A stretch of DNA of 64,000 bases from Streptomyces sp. SN-593 (GCF_016756395.1 NZ_AP018365.1:1805501-1869500); one strand, 5' to 3'. Positions 48,601 to 57,558 are shown, counted from the first letter of the stretch. Numbers and translations are program-made. The notes: generated by a model from the sequence alone, not told the origin.

Positions 48601-49243
48601 GGTCGCCCCGGACGTTGCGCTCCAGGTCCAGGCCGTGGTCCATCAGCTCCAGGAAGTAGTTCTCCTTGCCGAGGATGTCCTGGTAGGAGGCCGCGACCTT
48701 CTTCGCCTCGTCGTACTGGTTCAGCCGGAGCCGGGTCTGGATGGCGCCCGACGGGCACCCGGTGGTGCCGATGATGCCGCCCGCGTGCTCGGAGATCAGC
48801 TCCATGTCCATCCGCGGCTTGCCCGCGGGGAACTGCCCGGTGTAGCTGGCCTCCGTCGACAGGTAGAACAGGTTGCGCAGGCCCTCGACGTTCCGCGCCC
48901 ACATCGTCATGTGGGTGAAGCGGCCGCCGCCGGAGACGTCCTTGCTCCCCTCGCCGTCGTCCGACATCGCCCGCTGGCCGCCCGGGCCCCAGAACTCCTG
49001 CTTCTTGTACCGGCGGTGCGAGGGCGCCACGTACGCCTCGATGCCGATGATCGGCTTCACCGAGTCGAAGCCCTTGGCGACCTGCTGGAACTCGTAGGCC
49101 CCGAACATGTTGCCGTGGTCGCTCATGGCGATCGCGGGCATCCCCTGCCGCGCGACCTCGGTGAACATCGGCTTCAGGCGCTGCGCGCCGTCGAGCATCG
49201 AGTACTCGGTGTGGTTGTGCAGGTGAACAAAGCTGTCGGCCAC
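45680..49243 (-). CDS. dnaE: DNA polymerase III alpha subunit
   Basis: 1187 aa, the normal size of the replicative DnaE. The N-terminal PHP domain starts FVHLHNHTEYSMLDGAQRLK. The catalytic Asp residues are in NPPDVDLDFDDRKRD (near 415) with a third in the ARGDTFGVFQ-to-RPGPMA region of the palm/finger. The helix-hairpin-helix and OB-fold tail with VKVAGLITGVDRKMTKQG are complete. The GTG at 49243 has GGAGGT 9 nt upstream. Confidence 0.97.
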   Translation of the reverse strand: MADSFVHLHNHTEYSMLDGAQRLKPMFTEVARQGMPAIAMSDHGNMFGAYEFQQVAKGFDSVKPIIGIEAYVAPSHRRYKKQEFWGPGGQRAMSDDGEGSKDVSGGGRFTHMTMWARNVEGLRNLFYLSTEASYTGQFPAGKPRMDMELISEHAGGIIGTTGCPSGAIQTRLRLNQYDEAKKVAASYQDILGKENYFLELMDHGLDLERNVRGDLLRLAKELDIPLLATNDAHYVLEEHADAHDNLLCIGVGKNKDDPNRFKFNGTGYYLKTAQQMRELFRELPEACDNTLLIAERIEAYDEVFDLEDEMPQYPDVPEGETQESWLRQEVLKGLAMRYGDPIPAEVLERFETEMKVIGPMGFSSYFLVVADICRHARDNKIPVGPGRGSATGSIVAYATRITELCPLEHGLLFERFLNPERINPPDVDLDFDDRKRDQMVAYVVEKYGDEYTALVNTFGKLKAKNAIKDTSRILGYPFAHGERITKALPADVMGKSIPIDGVFNPEHPRYGEAGEIRALYQNEPDVQKVVDSAKGVEGLIRNTGVHAAAVILSKTKLTNRIPLHMRKDGTKITGFDYPSCESMGLVKMDFLGLRNLGVIDQAIQNVRENRGVDLSTENIPLDDKNTYALLARGDTFGVFQLDGGGMRTLLKAMEPSRFEDIAAALALYRPGPMAANAHMNYASRKTGRQAVEPIHPELKDALEPILGNTFHLLIYQEQIMAIARQLAGYTLGGADLLRRAMGKKKPEVLAAEWEKFHGGMQTNGYSEESIKALWDVMLPFSGYAFNKSHTAGYGLVSFWTAYLKANYPAEYMAALLTSVGDDKDKAAIYLADARKSGVNVLAPDVNASVAEFTAVGEDVRFGLKSVRNVGEGVIEALIAARKSKGLFTSFADFLDKVSIPVLNKRAIESLIKAGAFDSLGHTRMGLSAVFEDAVDAIVPVKKAEAYGQDDLFASLGGPGQDTPTFGLDFAIPETEWPRKQLLAIERDMLGLYVSAHPLDGTEHILARNRDTTLAELLASGQERPVKVAGLITGVDRKMTKQGNAWAAVTFADRDASIEVCFFPATYQLVGHALIPDSVVSISGRAQDRDGTMNIIGSELAELDVSSAESGGKPPVQLAFREHRILRHDAINELRRILSSHPGESPVRARVAGPQKTTVYELGFLVDPTTVASEIKVSFGAEVWLGVA

Positions 49244-49406
49244 CGGGCTGGCACCTCCAGGACGATCGCGGGGGAGGCTCCCACCCTAGTGCGCCCGGCC
49301 CCGCACCTCCGCCGCCGCTCCCGCTCCTCCCCCGGCGAGTCCACCTTCGTATTGTTGTCCGACTTTTAGCTCACCCCTACAGGTTCCCGTGGCACACTCT
49401 GTGCTC

Positions 49407-50087
49407 ATGGAGACCATGGGCGAGATACGTCCGCGGCTGAGGGCGGCGCGCGCCGCCCTCTTCGCCGCGCTCTGCGTCACGCTCTCCTCCACCTCGCACG
49501 TGCTGATGGCCCGCCGGCCGCTGCCGCTGACCGTCGTGCTGGCCGCCTTCGCCGCCGTCTTCGCGCTGGCCTACGCGCTCGGCCGGCGCGAGCGCGGGTT
49601 CTGGGCGATCAGCGGGATGATGGTGCCGCTGGAACTGGCCGTGGACACCGTCTTCACCTCCGGCCAGCAGTCCTGCTACGGACCCCGCGGCGGCCCGGTC
49701 ACCGGTTCGTGGCGGTCGCTGCACGAGGCGGTCGTCTGCCACGGCCAGGTCGGCTCCCGGCTCCCGGCCGTCTCCCCCGCCCAGGCGGCCACCGACCACG
49801 CCGGCAGCTCGGCGCTGCCGTGGCTGCTGCTGGCGGTGCACGTCGCCGTCGGCCTGCTCGCGTCCTTCTGGCTGCGGCGCGGCGAGGCCGCGGTGCACCG
49901 CGCGCTGCGGGCGGTGGCCGTCGCCGCGTTGCGGCCGCTGCTGTTCGCCGTCACCGCCACCGGCGCCCTGGCCGGCGCCGCCGCCGAGCGGATCCGCCCG
50001 GCGGCCCGGCCCGTCGGCCACCTCGCCGCCCGGCCGCTGCTGCACTCCGTGGTACGGCGGGGCCCGCCGCTCGCGCTCGCCGCCTGA
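49407..50087 (+). CDS. Uncharacterised multi-pass membrane protein
   Basis: 226 aa from the ATG at 49407; a GTG at 49389 would add six residues. CACACT lies 8 nt before the ATG, so the mRNA may be leaderless. About five hydrophobic segments are present, the first from residue 18. An outer loop has two cysteines (QQSCYGPRGG and AVVCHGQ). The C-terminus is Arg/Pro-rich. No family is recognised. It lies divergent from dnaE and upstream of the DsbA-like gene. Confidence 0.7.
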   Translation: METMGEIRPRLRAARAALFAALCVTLSSTSHVLMARRPLPLTVVLAAFAAVFALAYALGRRERGFWAISGMMVPLELAVDTVFTSGQQSCYGPRGGPVTGSWRSLHEAVVCHGQVGSRLPAVSPAQAATDHAGSSALPWLLLAVHVAVGLLASFWLRRGEAAVHRALRAVAVAALRPLLFAVTATGALAGAAAERIRPAARPVGHLAARPLLHSVVRRGPPLALAA

Positions 50088-50168
50088 ACCGGCGGCCGAG
50101 CCGAACCGTCGAGTCCCCACCCGTCGTCACGCGCCCCGACGCGCCCTCCCCACGGAGTCATCCCAGTC

Positions 50169-50975
50169 ATGAGCAGCAGGAACAGCAAGCAGAGCAAGGC
50201 CGCCGCCCGCGAGCGGCTCCGCGTCCAGCGCGAGAAGGAGGCGAAGCGGGCGAAGGTCCGCCGCCAGGTCCTCGTCGCCGCCGGCGTCGTGGTGGTGCTG
50301 GCCGCGGCCGGCGGCATAGCCGTGGCCGTCAACAACTCCAACAAGCCCGGGCACTGGAGCGCCGCGGCGAAGAACCCGCTGGTCAAGCCGGCCAACACGT
50401 CCGGCACCAACGGCACCACGATCACCCTCGGCGACGCGAGCAACAAGAACACCGTCGAGGAGTGGGAGGACATGCGCTGCCCCTACTGCGCCGCCTACGA
50501 GCAGGAGTCCGGCTCGGCGGTGCTCCAGGGCGTCAAGGACGGCAAGTACAAGATCGTGCTGCACATGGGCACGTTCCTGGACACCAACCTCGGCGGCACC
50601 GGCTCCAAGCAGGCACTCAGCGCGCTCGGCGCGGCACTCAACGTGTCCACCGACGCCTTCGAGCAGTTCCACACCCTGCTGTACTCCAAGGCCGTCCACC
50701 CCGACGAGACCAAGGACACCTTCGCCAGCCCCACGAAGCTGATCTCGATCGCGCAGAAGGTCCCCGCCCTCAAGGGCAACACCAAGTTCTCCAACGCGGT
50801 GAAGAACGGCACCTTCGACAAGTGGGCGCTCGACACCAGCGACGCGTTCGAGAAGTACCTGGACAACAGCTCCATCAGCGGCACCCCCACGGTGCACGTG
50901 AACGGCAAGAACGTGGACGTCAACGGCGTGCCGGTGGCGACCGTGACGTCCGGCATCGCCGCCGACCTCACCTAG
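50169..50975 (+). CDS. Membrane-anchored DsbA-like thioredoxin-fold protein (CPYC)
   Basis: 268 aa. A basic N-terminus (about 32 residues) and one membrane segment (33-54) place the domain outside the cell. The active site is CPYC in EDMRCPYCAAYE near residue 104, and the cis-Pro loop is SGTPTVHVNG. It is the paralogue of the protein at 12021. It lies downstream of the membrane-protein gene on the same strand. Confidence 0.87.
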   Translation: MSSRNSKQSKAAARERLRVQREKEAKRAKVRRQVLVAAGVVVVLAAAGGIAVAVNNSNKPGHWSAAAKNPLVKPANTSGTNGTTITLGDASNKNTVEEWEDMRCPYCAAYEQESGSAVLQGVKDGKYKIVLHMGTFLDTNLGGTGSKQALSALGAALNVSTDAFEQFHTLLYSKAVHPDETKDTFASPTKLISIAQKVPALKGNTKFSNAVKNGTFDKWALDTSDAFEKYLDNSSISGTPTVHVNGKNVDVNGVPVATVTSGIAADLT

Positions 50976-51033
50976 CCGCCGACCGCGCCCCCGCGGCCGG
51001 ACACGCTCCGGCCGCGGAGGCGCGCGGCGCCCG

Positions 51034-51609
51034 CTACAGGTCCCGCAGGAAGTCCAGCGCGACCGACCAGGTGCGCTCGGCCGCCGGCTCGTCGTAGTCG
51101 GGCAGGTCGGGGTCGGTGTACAGGTGGCCGGCCCCGCGGTAGCGGAAGACCTCCACGTCGGCGCCCGCCCGCCGCATCCGCAGGTACCACGCGTTGAGCC
51201 AGTCCTCCGTCTCGAAGGGGTCCGGCTCGGCCACGTGGAGCTGCACCGGGATGTCGGTGCTCGCCCCGTCCGCGAGGTCGGAGGTGCCGTGCAGGAGCAG
51301 CAGTCCGCGGGCCCTCTCGTCGCCGAGGGCGAGGTTCTGCGCGAGCGCGCCGCCCAGCGAGAAACCGGCGTAGACCAGGCCCCGCTCGGAGTGCGGGGCG
51401 GCCGCGGCGATCGCCCGGCGCAGCAGCTCGTCGTTGCCGATCCCGTCGCGGATCGCGCCGCCGTCCTCGACGCTGTCCGCCGTCTTCCCCTCGAACAGGT
51501 CCGGCACGTGCACCTCGTGCCCGGCCGCGCGCAGCCGCTCGGCCGCGGAGTGTACGGCGGGCCGGAGCCCGTAGGTGGAGTGCAGCAGCAGGATCGTCTG
51601 AGATGTCAC
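51034..51609 (-). CDS. Dienelactone-hydrolase-like alpha/beta hydrolase
   Basis: 191 aa. The nucleophile elbow is YAGFSLGGALA, with Ser where classical dienelactone hydrolases have Cys. The acid is probably in VAEPDPFETEDW and the histidine in RGAGHLYTDP. The GTG at 51609 has AAGG 6 nt upstream. It probably hydrolyses an ester or lactone; the substrate is unknown. Divergent from the MscS gene. Confidence 0.85.
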   Translation of the reverse strand: MTSQTILLLHSTYGLRPAVHSAAERLRAAGHEVHVPDLFEGKTADSVEDGGAIRDGIGNDELLRRAIAAAAPHSERGLVYAGFSLGGALAQNLALGDERARGLLLLHGTSDLADGASTDIPVQLHVAEPDPFETEDWLNAWYLRMRRAGADVEVFRYRGAGHLYTDPDLPDYDEPAAERTWSVALDFLRDL

Positions 51610-51737
51610 AAGGGGCCTTCGTTCACGGTCCGTCGGGTACGGGACCCATGGTGCCAGTTGCCAGTGGCCGACCGGACGCCGTACACAGGTGCCCTGTGGG
51701 GGCCGTCGACGGACACGAACAGGAGCAGGTGGTGGGC

Positions 51738-52790
51738 ATGGAGAGCACGCTGCGGCCGATCATGGTGATCGGCGCGGCGGTCGTGCTGACGGTACTGCTG
51801 GGCTGGATCGGCGACCGGGCGCTGCGCTCGGCCGACGCCCGGCACCCGGAGACCCCGCTGTGGGACCTGCTGCGGCGCTGCCGGCTGCCGTCGCAGGTGG
51901 TGCTGTGCACCGCGCTGCTGCGCGGCGCGTACCACACCGCGCACTTCGAGGACGAGCACGCCGTGGCCATCGGCCGGACGCTCACGCTGGTGCTGATCGC
52001 CGCGTCCGCCTGGCTGGCGGTGCGGGTCGCGGCGGCCGTCATCGACTCCTCCTACGCCCGCTACGTGGCGACGGCGCACAGCGTGCCGAAGATCCGCCGG
52101 CTGCGCACCCAGCTCACCCTGATCCAACGGGTGCTGACCGCGATCGTCGGGGTGATCGCGGTCTCCTCGATGCTGTTCACGTTCCCCGAGATGCGCACCG
52201 TCGGCGCCTCCGTACTGGCCTCGGCCGGCATCATCGGCATCGTCGCCGGTGTCGCCGCGCAGTCCACCCTCAGCAACCTCTTCGCCGGGCTGCAGATCGC
52301 GTTCGGGGACATGGTGCGGATCGGCGACACGGTGGTGGTCGACGGCGAGTGGGGCGAGGTCGAGGAGATCACGCTCACCTACCTGAGCGTGCGGACCTGG
52401 GACGAGCGGCGGATCACCATGCCGGTCTCCTACTTCACCAGCAAGCCGTTCGAGAACTGGTCGCGCGGCGACCCGCGAATGACCGGCGCGGTGCTCTTCC
52501 ACCTCGACCACTCCGCGCCGATCGACCTCATGCGCAAGCGGCTGCTGGAGATCCTGGAGCAGGCCGCGGAGTGGGACCACCGCGCCTGGAGCCTGGTCGT
52601 GCTGGACACCACCCCGACCACCGTCCAGGTCCGCGCCGTGGCCACCGCCAAGGACGCGAGCGACATCTTCGCGCTGCGCTGCCTCATACGGGAGCAACTG
52701 ATCGACTTCCTCCGCGCCGAGCACCCCTACGCCCTGCCCCGCGTCAGCGTGCGCATGCAGGACGACCTCCCGCCCGACCCGGCCCCCTGA
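51738..52790 (+). CDS. MscS-family mechanosensitive channel
   Basis: 350 aa. Four or five membrane segments end in the pore helix region ASAGIIGIVAGVAAQSTLSN, followed by the MscS landmark LFAGLQIAFGDMVRIGDTVVV and the beta domain (EVEEITLTYLSVRTWDERR). A cytoplasmic alpha/beta domain completes it. Such channels release solutes on hypo-osmotic shock. AGGAG (51721-51725) suits a GTG at 51732 two codons upstream as well as the ATG at 51738. Confidence 0.9.
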   Translation: MESTLRPIMVIGAAVVLTVLLGWIGDRALRSADARHPETPLWDLLRRCRLPSQVVLCTALLRGAYHTAHFEDEHAVAIGRTLTLVLIAASAWLAVRVAAAVIDSSYARYVATAHSVPKIRRLRTQLTLIQRVLTAIVGVIAVSSMLFTFPEMRTVGASVLASAGIIGIVAGVAAQSTLSNLFAGLQIAFGDMVRIGDTVVVDGEWGEVEEITLTYLSVRTWDERRITMPVSYFTSKPFENWSRGDPRMTGAVLFHLDHSAPIDLMRKRLLEILEQAAEWDHRAWSLVVLDTTPTTVQVRAVATAKDASDIFALRCLIREQLIDFLRAEHPYALPRVSVRMQDDLPPDPAP

Positions 52791-52826
52791 TCCCCGGCCG
52801 CCGGCGCCTGCGCCCCGGCGGACCCC

Positions 52827-54419
52827 TCACGCCCCCCGCATGGAGCGGAGGTCGAGGTGGCGCAGGACCCGGTCCACGATCTCCGGGTCGGACCCGGGCT
52901 CGCTGCGGGCGGAGAGCACCTCGTGCCGGGCCGCGGAGAGCATGTCGTCCTGGATGCGGCGCAGCGACTTGATCCGCTTGGCCCGGCGCGCGTGGCTCTC
53001 GCGCCGCTCCTCGTCGATGACGTCCGGCGAGATACGGGCCCCGAGGTCCACCGCCCGGTGGTAGAGCATCTCGGCCAGCTCCTCGTCGAGGGACTCGCTG
53101 GACTCGATCTCCTTCAGCCGCCTGCGGGCCGCCTTCATCGCCCGCAGCGCCAGCGCGCGCTCCTGGTCGTGCTCCTCCTCCACGTCCGCGCCGACCCCGA
53201 GCCTTCGCACCAGCCAGGGCAGGGTGAGCCCCTGGAGCACGAGGGTGACCAGGACCACGGAGAAGGCGATGAAGAGCAGTTGGGCGCGGGCGGGGAACGG
53301 GTCGCCGTGGTCGGTGGTGAGCGGGATCGCCAGCGCGAGCGCGACGGAGGCCACCCCGCGCATCCCGGCCCACCACATGGTGACCGTCTCGCGCCAGGTC
53401 AGCGGGATGTCCTCGTCCATGTCCCGCAGCTTGTGCAGCCGCTTGGCGATGGCCGCGGCGGGCAGCAGGTAGAGCAGCCGGATGCCGACCACGACCGCGA
53501 CGACCAGCCCGGCGTCGCGCAGCAGCGGCCCCCAGTTGCCGGCGGCCGCGCTGAAGACGTGGTGTATCTCCAGGCCGATCAGCCCGAAGGCGATCCCGGT
53601 CACGAGGGTGTCGACGATCTCCCAGAACGTGTTGCCGGCCAGCCGCGCGCTCACGTCGTCGGCCTCGAAGGCGTACTCGGTGAGGAACAGCGCCGCGGTG
53701 AGCACCGCCAGCACACCGGATCCGCGCAGGCCCTCGGCGATCGCGTAGGACGCGAAGGGCACCAGCAGCGACAGGCCGATCTGCAAGGTGGCGTCGCCGA
53801 CCACGCCCATCAGCTTGTTGGCGCCCCAGCCCAGCGCCAGCCCGACGGCGACCGCGACCACCGCGGACAGCACGAACTCCAGGATGGCGTGCGGCAGCGA
53901 GAAGTGGCCGGACAGCGCCGCCGCCACCGCCACGTGGTACAGCACGATGGCGGTGACGTCGTTGAAGAGCCCCTCGCCCTCCAGGATGGAGATCATCCGG
54001 CGGGGCAGGCCGAGGCTGCCGGCCACCGCGGTCGCCGCGACCGGGTCCGGCGGCGCCACCAGCGCGCCCAGCGTGACGGCGGAGGCCACGGTGATCCCGG
54101 AGACCACCGCGTTGGCGACGACCGCGACCGCCGCGGTGGTGAGGAACACCAGCGCGACCGCGAGCAGGAAGATCGCCCGCCGGTTCGCCGCGAACTGCCG
54201 CCACGACGTGCGCTGCACCGAGGCGTACAGCAGCGGCGGCAGCACCAGCGGGAGGATCAGGTCGGGGTTGATCTCGATGTTCGGGACCTGCGGGATCAGC
54301 GCCAGGACGCCGCCCACCACGGTCATCAGCACCGGTGAGGGCAGCCCGACCCGGTCCGCCACCGGCACCATGACGATCGCGGCCAGCATGATCGCGAAGA
54401 ACAGCGCGAGTTGATCCAC
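52827..54419 (-). CDS. Na+/H+ antiporter (CPA1 family)
   Basis: 530 aa with about 12 membrane segments and a 110-residue cytoplasmic tail rich in charged helices. Landmarks are LPPLLYASVQRTSWRQF, GALVAPPDPVAATAVAGSLG with the transport-site Asp, ILEGEGLFNDVTAIVLYH, and GMRGVASVALALAIPL. It exports Na+ in exchange for H+. The GTG at 54419 lies 20 nt after the rluD stop, so the genes are probably cotranscribed. Confidence 0.92.
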   Translation of the reverse strand: MDQLALFFAIMLAAIVMVPVADRVGLPSPVLMTVVGGVLALIPQVPNIEINPDLILPLVLPPLLYASVQRTSWRQFAANRRAIFLLAVALVFLTTAAVAVVANAVVSGITVASAVTLGALVAPPDPVAATAVAGSLGLPRRMISILEGEGLFNDVTAIVLYHVAVAAALSGHFSLPHAILEFVLSAVVAVAVGLALGWGANKLMGVVGDATLQIGLSLLVPFASYAIAEGLRGSGVLAVLTAALFLTEYAFEADDVSARLAGNTFWEIVDTLVTGIAFGLIGLEIHHVFSAAAGNWGPLLRDAGLVVAVVVGIRLLYLLPAAAIAKRLHKLRDMDEDIPLTWRETVTMWWAGMRGVASVALALAIPLTTDHGDPFPARAQLLFIAFSVVLVTLVLQGLTLPWLVRRLGVGADVEEEHDQERALALRAMKAARRRLKEIESSESLDEELAEMLYHRAVDLGARISPDVIDEERRESHARRAKRIKSLRRIQDDMLSAARHEVLSARSEPGSDPEIVDRVLRHLDLRSMRGA

Positions 54420-54439
54420 GGCGCTAGGTTGCCACGCCC

Positions 54440-55381
54440 CTACTGGCTGTCGGCCCTCACCACGTCCAGCGCGGACTGGAGGTCTTGGGGATACGTGCTC
54501 TCGAACGCGACCCACTCGCCGTCCGCGGGGTGCTCGAAGCCCAGCCGCACCGCGTGCAGCCACTGCCGGGTCAGCCCCAGCCGCTTGGCGAGCGTCGGGT
54601 CGGCCCCGTAGGTGAGGTCGCCCACGCACGGGTGGCGGTGGGCGGACATGTGCACCCGGATCTGGTGGGTGCGGCCGGTCTCCAGCTTGATGTCGAGCAG
54701 GCTGGCGGAGCGGAACGCCTCGATCAGGTCGTAGTGCGTCACGGACGGCTTGCCGTCGGCGGTGACCGCCCACTTGTAGTCGTGGGTGGGGTGCCGGCCG
54801 ATCGGCGCGTCGATGGTGCCGCTCATCGGGTCGGGGTGGCCCTGCACCAGGGCGTGGTAGCGCTTGTCGACCACGCGGTCCCGGAACTGCTGCTTCAGCC
54901 GGGTGTACGCCCGCTCGGACTTCGCCACGACCATCAGCCCGGAGGTGCCGACGTCCAGCCGGTGCACGATGCCCTGGCGCTCGGCGGCGCCCGACGTCGA
55001 GATGCGGTACCCGGCGGCGGCGAGCCCGCCGATCACGGTGGTCCCGGTCCAGCCGGGGCTGGGGTGCGCGGCCACGCCCACCGGCTTGACGACGACCAGC
55101 ACGTCGTCGTCGTCGTGGATGATCTCCATGCCCTCGACGGGCTCCGCGACGATCCGCACCGGGGCCGGAGGCGCCGGCATCTCCACCTCGAGCCACGCCC
55201 CGCCGTGCACCCGCTCCGACTTGCCGGCCGCGGACCCGTCGATCGAGACCTTCCCCGAGGCGGCCAGCTCGGCCGCCTTCGTCCGGGAGAAGCCGAACAT
55301 GCGGGCGATGGCGGCGTCGACGCGCTCGCCCTCCAGGCCGTCGGGCACGGGCAGGGAGCGGACCTCGGGAAGCGTACTCAC
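54440..55381 (-). CDS. rluD: RluA/RluD-family 23S rRNA pseudouridine synthase
   Basis: 313 aa. An S4-like RNA-binding domain (about 15-75: [20 protein letters not shown]) precedes the catalytic domain with Asp in [17 protein letters not shown] near residue 148. HYDLIEAF and [14 protein letters not shown] are family landmarks. The GTG at 55381 has no ribosome site, but CATACT lies exactly 7 nt upstream, suggesting a leaderless message from its own promoter, 44 nt after lspA. Confidence 0.94.
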   Translation of the reverse strand: MSTLPEVRSLPVPDGLEGERVDAAIARMFGFSRTKAAELAASGKVSIDGSAAGKSERVHGGAWLEVEMPAPPAPVRIVAEPVEGMEIIHDDDDVLVVVKPVGVAAHPSPGWTGTTVIGGLAAAGYRISTSGAAERQGIVHRLDVGTSGLMVVAKSERAYTRLKQQFRDRVVDKRYHALVQGHPDPMSGTIDAPIGRHPTHDYKWAVTADGKPSVTHYDLIEAFRSASLLDIKLETGRTHQIRVHMSAHRHPCVGDLTYGADPTLAKRLGLTRQWLHAVRLGFEHPADGEWVAFESTYPQDLQSALDVVRADSQ

Positions 55382-55388
55382 CCGGTCG

Positions 55389-55394
55389 AGTATG
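55389..55394 (-). promoter_or_regulatory. -10 box CATACT for leaderless rluD
   Basis: Read on the minus strand, CATACT is followed by seven nucleotides and the rluD GTG. Confidence 0.45.
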
Positions 55395-55425
55395 CCGGAC
55401 TCGGCCGGGCCCGGATGCCGGCCGG

Positions 55426-56034
55426 TCACTCCTCCCGCTGCTGGCGCCTGCCGTCCGGCTCGATGCCGAGGAAGGAGAGCAGCACGATCAGCACGCCGCC
55501 GCAGGTGATCGCGGAGTCGGCGAGGTTGAAGATCGCGAAGTGCTCGGGGGCGATGAAGTCGACCACCCGCCCCTGGAAGCCGCCGGGCGCGCGGAAGACG
55601 CGGTCGGTGAGGTTGCCGAAGGCACCGCCGAGCAGCAGGCCGAGCGCGATCGCCCACGGAAGGCTGTACAGGCGGCGGGACAGGCGCGCGATCACCACGA
55701 TGACGCCGACCGCGATCACCGTGAACACCACGGTCATGCCCTGGCCCATGCCGAAGGCCGCGCCGGCGTTCCGGATGGCGTCCAGCCGCAGGTAGTGGCC
55801 GAAGACGTCGATCGGGGCGTGGTGTTCGAGGCTGTGCACGACCCACAGCTTCGAGAGCAGGTCGAGGAGGTACGCCAGTGCCGCGACGCCTATCAGCACC
55901 GCGATGCGGCGCCTGCCGCGCGGGGCCGGGGCCGCCTCGGGGGCGCCCTCCGCGGTCCCGCCCGCGGCCTTCTCCGCACCCGCGTCCCCGTCCGGCGTCT
56001 CCGGTGTGGTGATGGTGCGCTCCGCTTCCGTCAC
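55426..56034 (-). CDS. lspA: Lipoprotein signal peptidase (signal peptidase II)
   Basis: 202 aa with four membrane segments. It cuts the signal peptide from diacylglyceryl-modified prolipoproteins. The catalytic Asp pair is visible in [19 protein letters not shown] and [27 protein letters not shown] is the third landmark. The N-terminal 45 residues are Ala/Glu/Pro-rich cytoplasmic. The GTG at 56034 has AGGGA 5 nt upstream. Confidence 0.95.
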   Translation of the reverse strand: MTEAERTITTPETPDGDAGAEKAAGGTAEGAPEAAPAPRGRRRIAVLIGVAALAYLLDLLSKLWVVHSLEHHAPIDVFGHYLRLDAIRNAGAAFGMGQGMTVVFTVIAVGVIVVIARLSRRLYSLPWAIALGLLLGGAFGNLTDRVFRAPGGFQGRVVDFIAPEHFAIFNLADSAITCGGVLIVLLSFLGIEPDGRRQQREE

Positions 56035-56143
56035 GTCAGTCCCTCAGCCTTGTGTGCCCGACCCTCCGTGCGAGGGTACCAAGGGGGGCCGACCCCCCGG
56101 GGTGCCCGTTCCGCCCGTTCCGGGACCATCTCCCGGTGGTGAG

Positions 56144-56235
56144 CCGGTCGCGCTGTTCCCCGCGCCCCTTCGGGGCGCGGCCTCCCTCGCGGAGGAGCCG
56201 CACGAACCCGGGGGCGCGGGGAACGGCGCGACCGG
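56144..56235. repeat. Dispersed long-arm hairpin element, most complete copy
   Basis: Outer arms 56144-56168 and 56211-56235 pair at 24 of 25 positions. Inside, 56169-56178 repeats the left-arm end in reverse and CGGCCTCC/GGAGGAGCCG form an inner stem. It lies in the 275-nt gap between the DksA-like gene and lspA and may also terminate the former. The rest of the gap shows nothing. Confidence 0.8.
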
Positions 56236-56309
56236 CCACAGCGGACCGGAAGGTCCCGGAACCGACAGGACGGGGCAGCCCGGGGGTCGGGCCCCGCCGT
56301 CCGCAGGGG

Positions 56310-57287
56310 CTAGCGGCGCTCCTGGCGCTGCTTGTCGTCGAGGCACAGCGTCGCGCGGGGGAACGCCTGCATCCGGGCCTTCCCGATCGGTCGGCCGCAG
56401 ACCTCGCACAGGCCGTACGTGCCTTCGTCGAGTCTGCGCAGCGCGTGGTCCGCCTGGGTGAGCATCTCCCGGGTGTTCGCGGCGAGCGCGAGTTCCGACT
56501 CGCGTGTGATGTTCTTGGACCCGGTGTCGGCCTCGTCCCCGGCGCCGTCCCCGGAGTCGCGCAGCAGCCCGGCCACCGCGGCCTCCGAGGAGGCGATCTC
56601 CGTCCCCAGCCGCTCCACCTCGGCGAGCAGTTCCGACCTCGCCTCCTCGATCTCCTCGGGGGTCCACGGCTCCTCCCCGGGCAGCACCGCGAGGGTGCCG
56701 GGCTCCGCCGAGATCCGCGCCGCGGGCACCGCGGAGTCGGCCGCCTTGGCCACGGTCTTCTTAGCTGCCACCTTGCGGGCTCCTGTCTTCCTGGTCCCAG
56801 CCTCGCCGGCGGTCGCCGTTTCGGCTTCCGGCCGCTGAGCGGCCGAGGTCTTCTGCGGGGCGGTCCCGGTCCCGGCCGCCTTGCCGGCCGCCGCCTTCCT
56901 GGCAGACGCCTTCTTCCCGGCCGTCTTCGCGGCAACCGGTTTCCCGCCGGCGGACTTCCCGGCGGCGGACTTCCCGGCCACCGCCTTCTTGGCCGGCGCT
57001 TTCTTGGCCACCGCTTTCTTGGCCGGCGCCTTCTTCGCCGCGGCCTTCTTCGCCGGCGCCTTCTTGGCTACGGCCTTCTTGGCTACGGCCTTCTTCGCCG
57101 TGGTCTTCTTCGCCGTGGACTTCGCGCTCCTCTTCGCCGCCGGCCGTTCGGCCGAGCGGGCGGACGACGCCGCCGCCTCCTCCTCCGTGCCGGTCGCGCC
57201 CTTCTTCCCGGCCGCCGCCTCCGCGGCGGCCGTGCCGGCCGGTTTCCTCGCCACCGCCGCGTCGGCGGCGGGCTTCCTCACGACCAT
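56310..57287 (-). CDS. TraR/DksA-type zinc-finger protein with lysine/alanine-rich tail
   Basis: 325 aa. The first 190 residues are low-complexity, with about ten [12 protein letters not shown] repeats (about residues 50-135) like the tails of histone H1. The C-terminal 125 residues form a DksA-like coiled coil ([20 protein letters not shown]) and zinc finger. The finger has CEVC and a final [14 protein letters not shown], so the usual fourth cysteine is Asp; only three Cys ligands remain. DksA proteins bind RNA polymerase; the tail probably binds DNA. The ATG at 57287 has AAGGGG 8 nt upstream. Confidence 0.88.
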   Translation of the reverse strand: MVVRKPAADAAVARKPAGTAAAEAAAGKKGATGTEEEAAASSARSAERPAAKRSAKSTAKKTTAKKAVAKKAVAKKAPAKKAAAKKAPAKKAVAKKAPAKKAVAGKSAAGKSAGGKPVAAKTAGKKASARKAAAGKAAGTGTAPQKTSAAQRPEAETATAGEAGTRKTGARKVAAKKTVAKAADSAVPAARISAEPGTLAVLPGEEPWTPEEIEEARSELLAEVERLGTEIASSEAAVAGLLRDSGDGAGDEADTGSKNITRESELALAANTREMLTQADHALRRLDEGTYGLCEVCGRPIGKARMQAFPRATLCLDDKQRQERR

Positions 57288-57558
57288 GGCCGCGACCCCT
57301 TCACGTCGGTGATCTCGTGCGCGAATCGTGCCGGAAACGGTAAAACGGGCACCGATCCGCGGCAACGGGGCGCGCTGCCGGGCCGACCCGGGCCCTCGGG
57401 CGGGGAACCGGTCTGCATCCGTTGTGCCCAGCTCACGGTCAGGTATTCCGCCGTAAGCCGTGAACCATGCCGTATCCCGGGACGAAGGCCGCCATTAGGG
57501 TCAGCCGGGACCCGCCGCGCCCCGGGAAAACCGTGCGCGGGCGCGCCGCGCGGGCCCG

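Noticed and set aside
45824-49369. A 1181-codon plus-strand frame opposite dnaE.
   Set aside because: Composition is that of a complementary-frame shadow, and dnaE is unambiguous.
56980-57130. Short tandem DNA repeats that could be taken for a CRISPR-like or minisatellite array.
   Set aside because: They are in frame and encode the AKKA repeats of the DksA-like protein.
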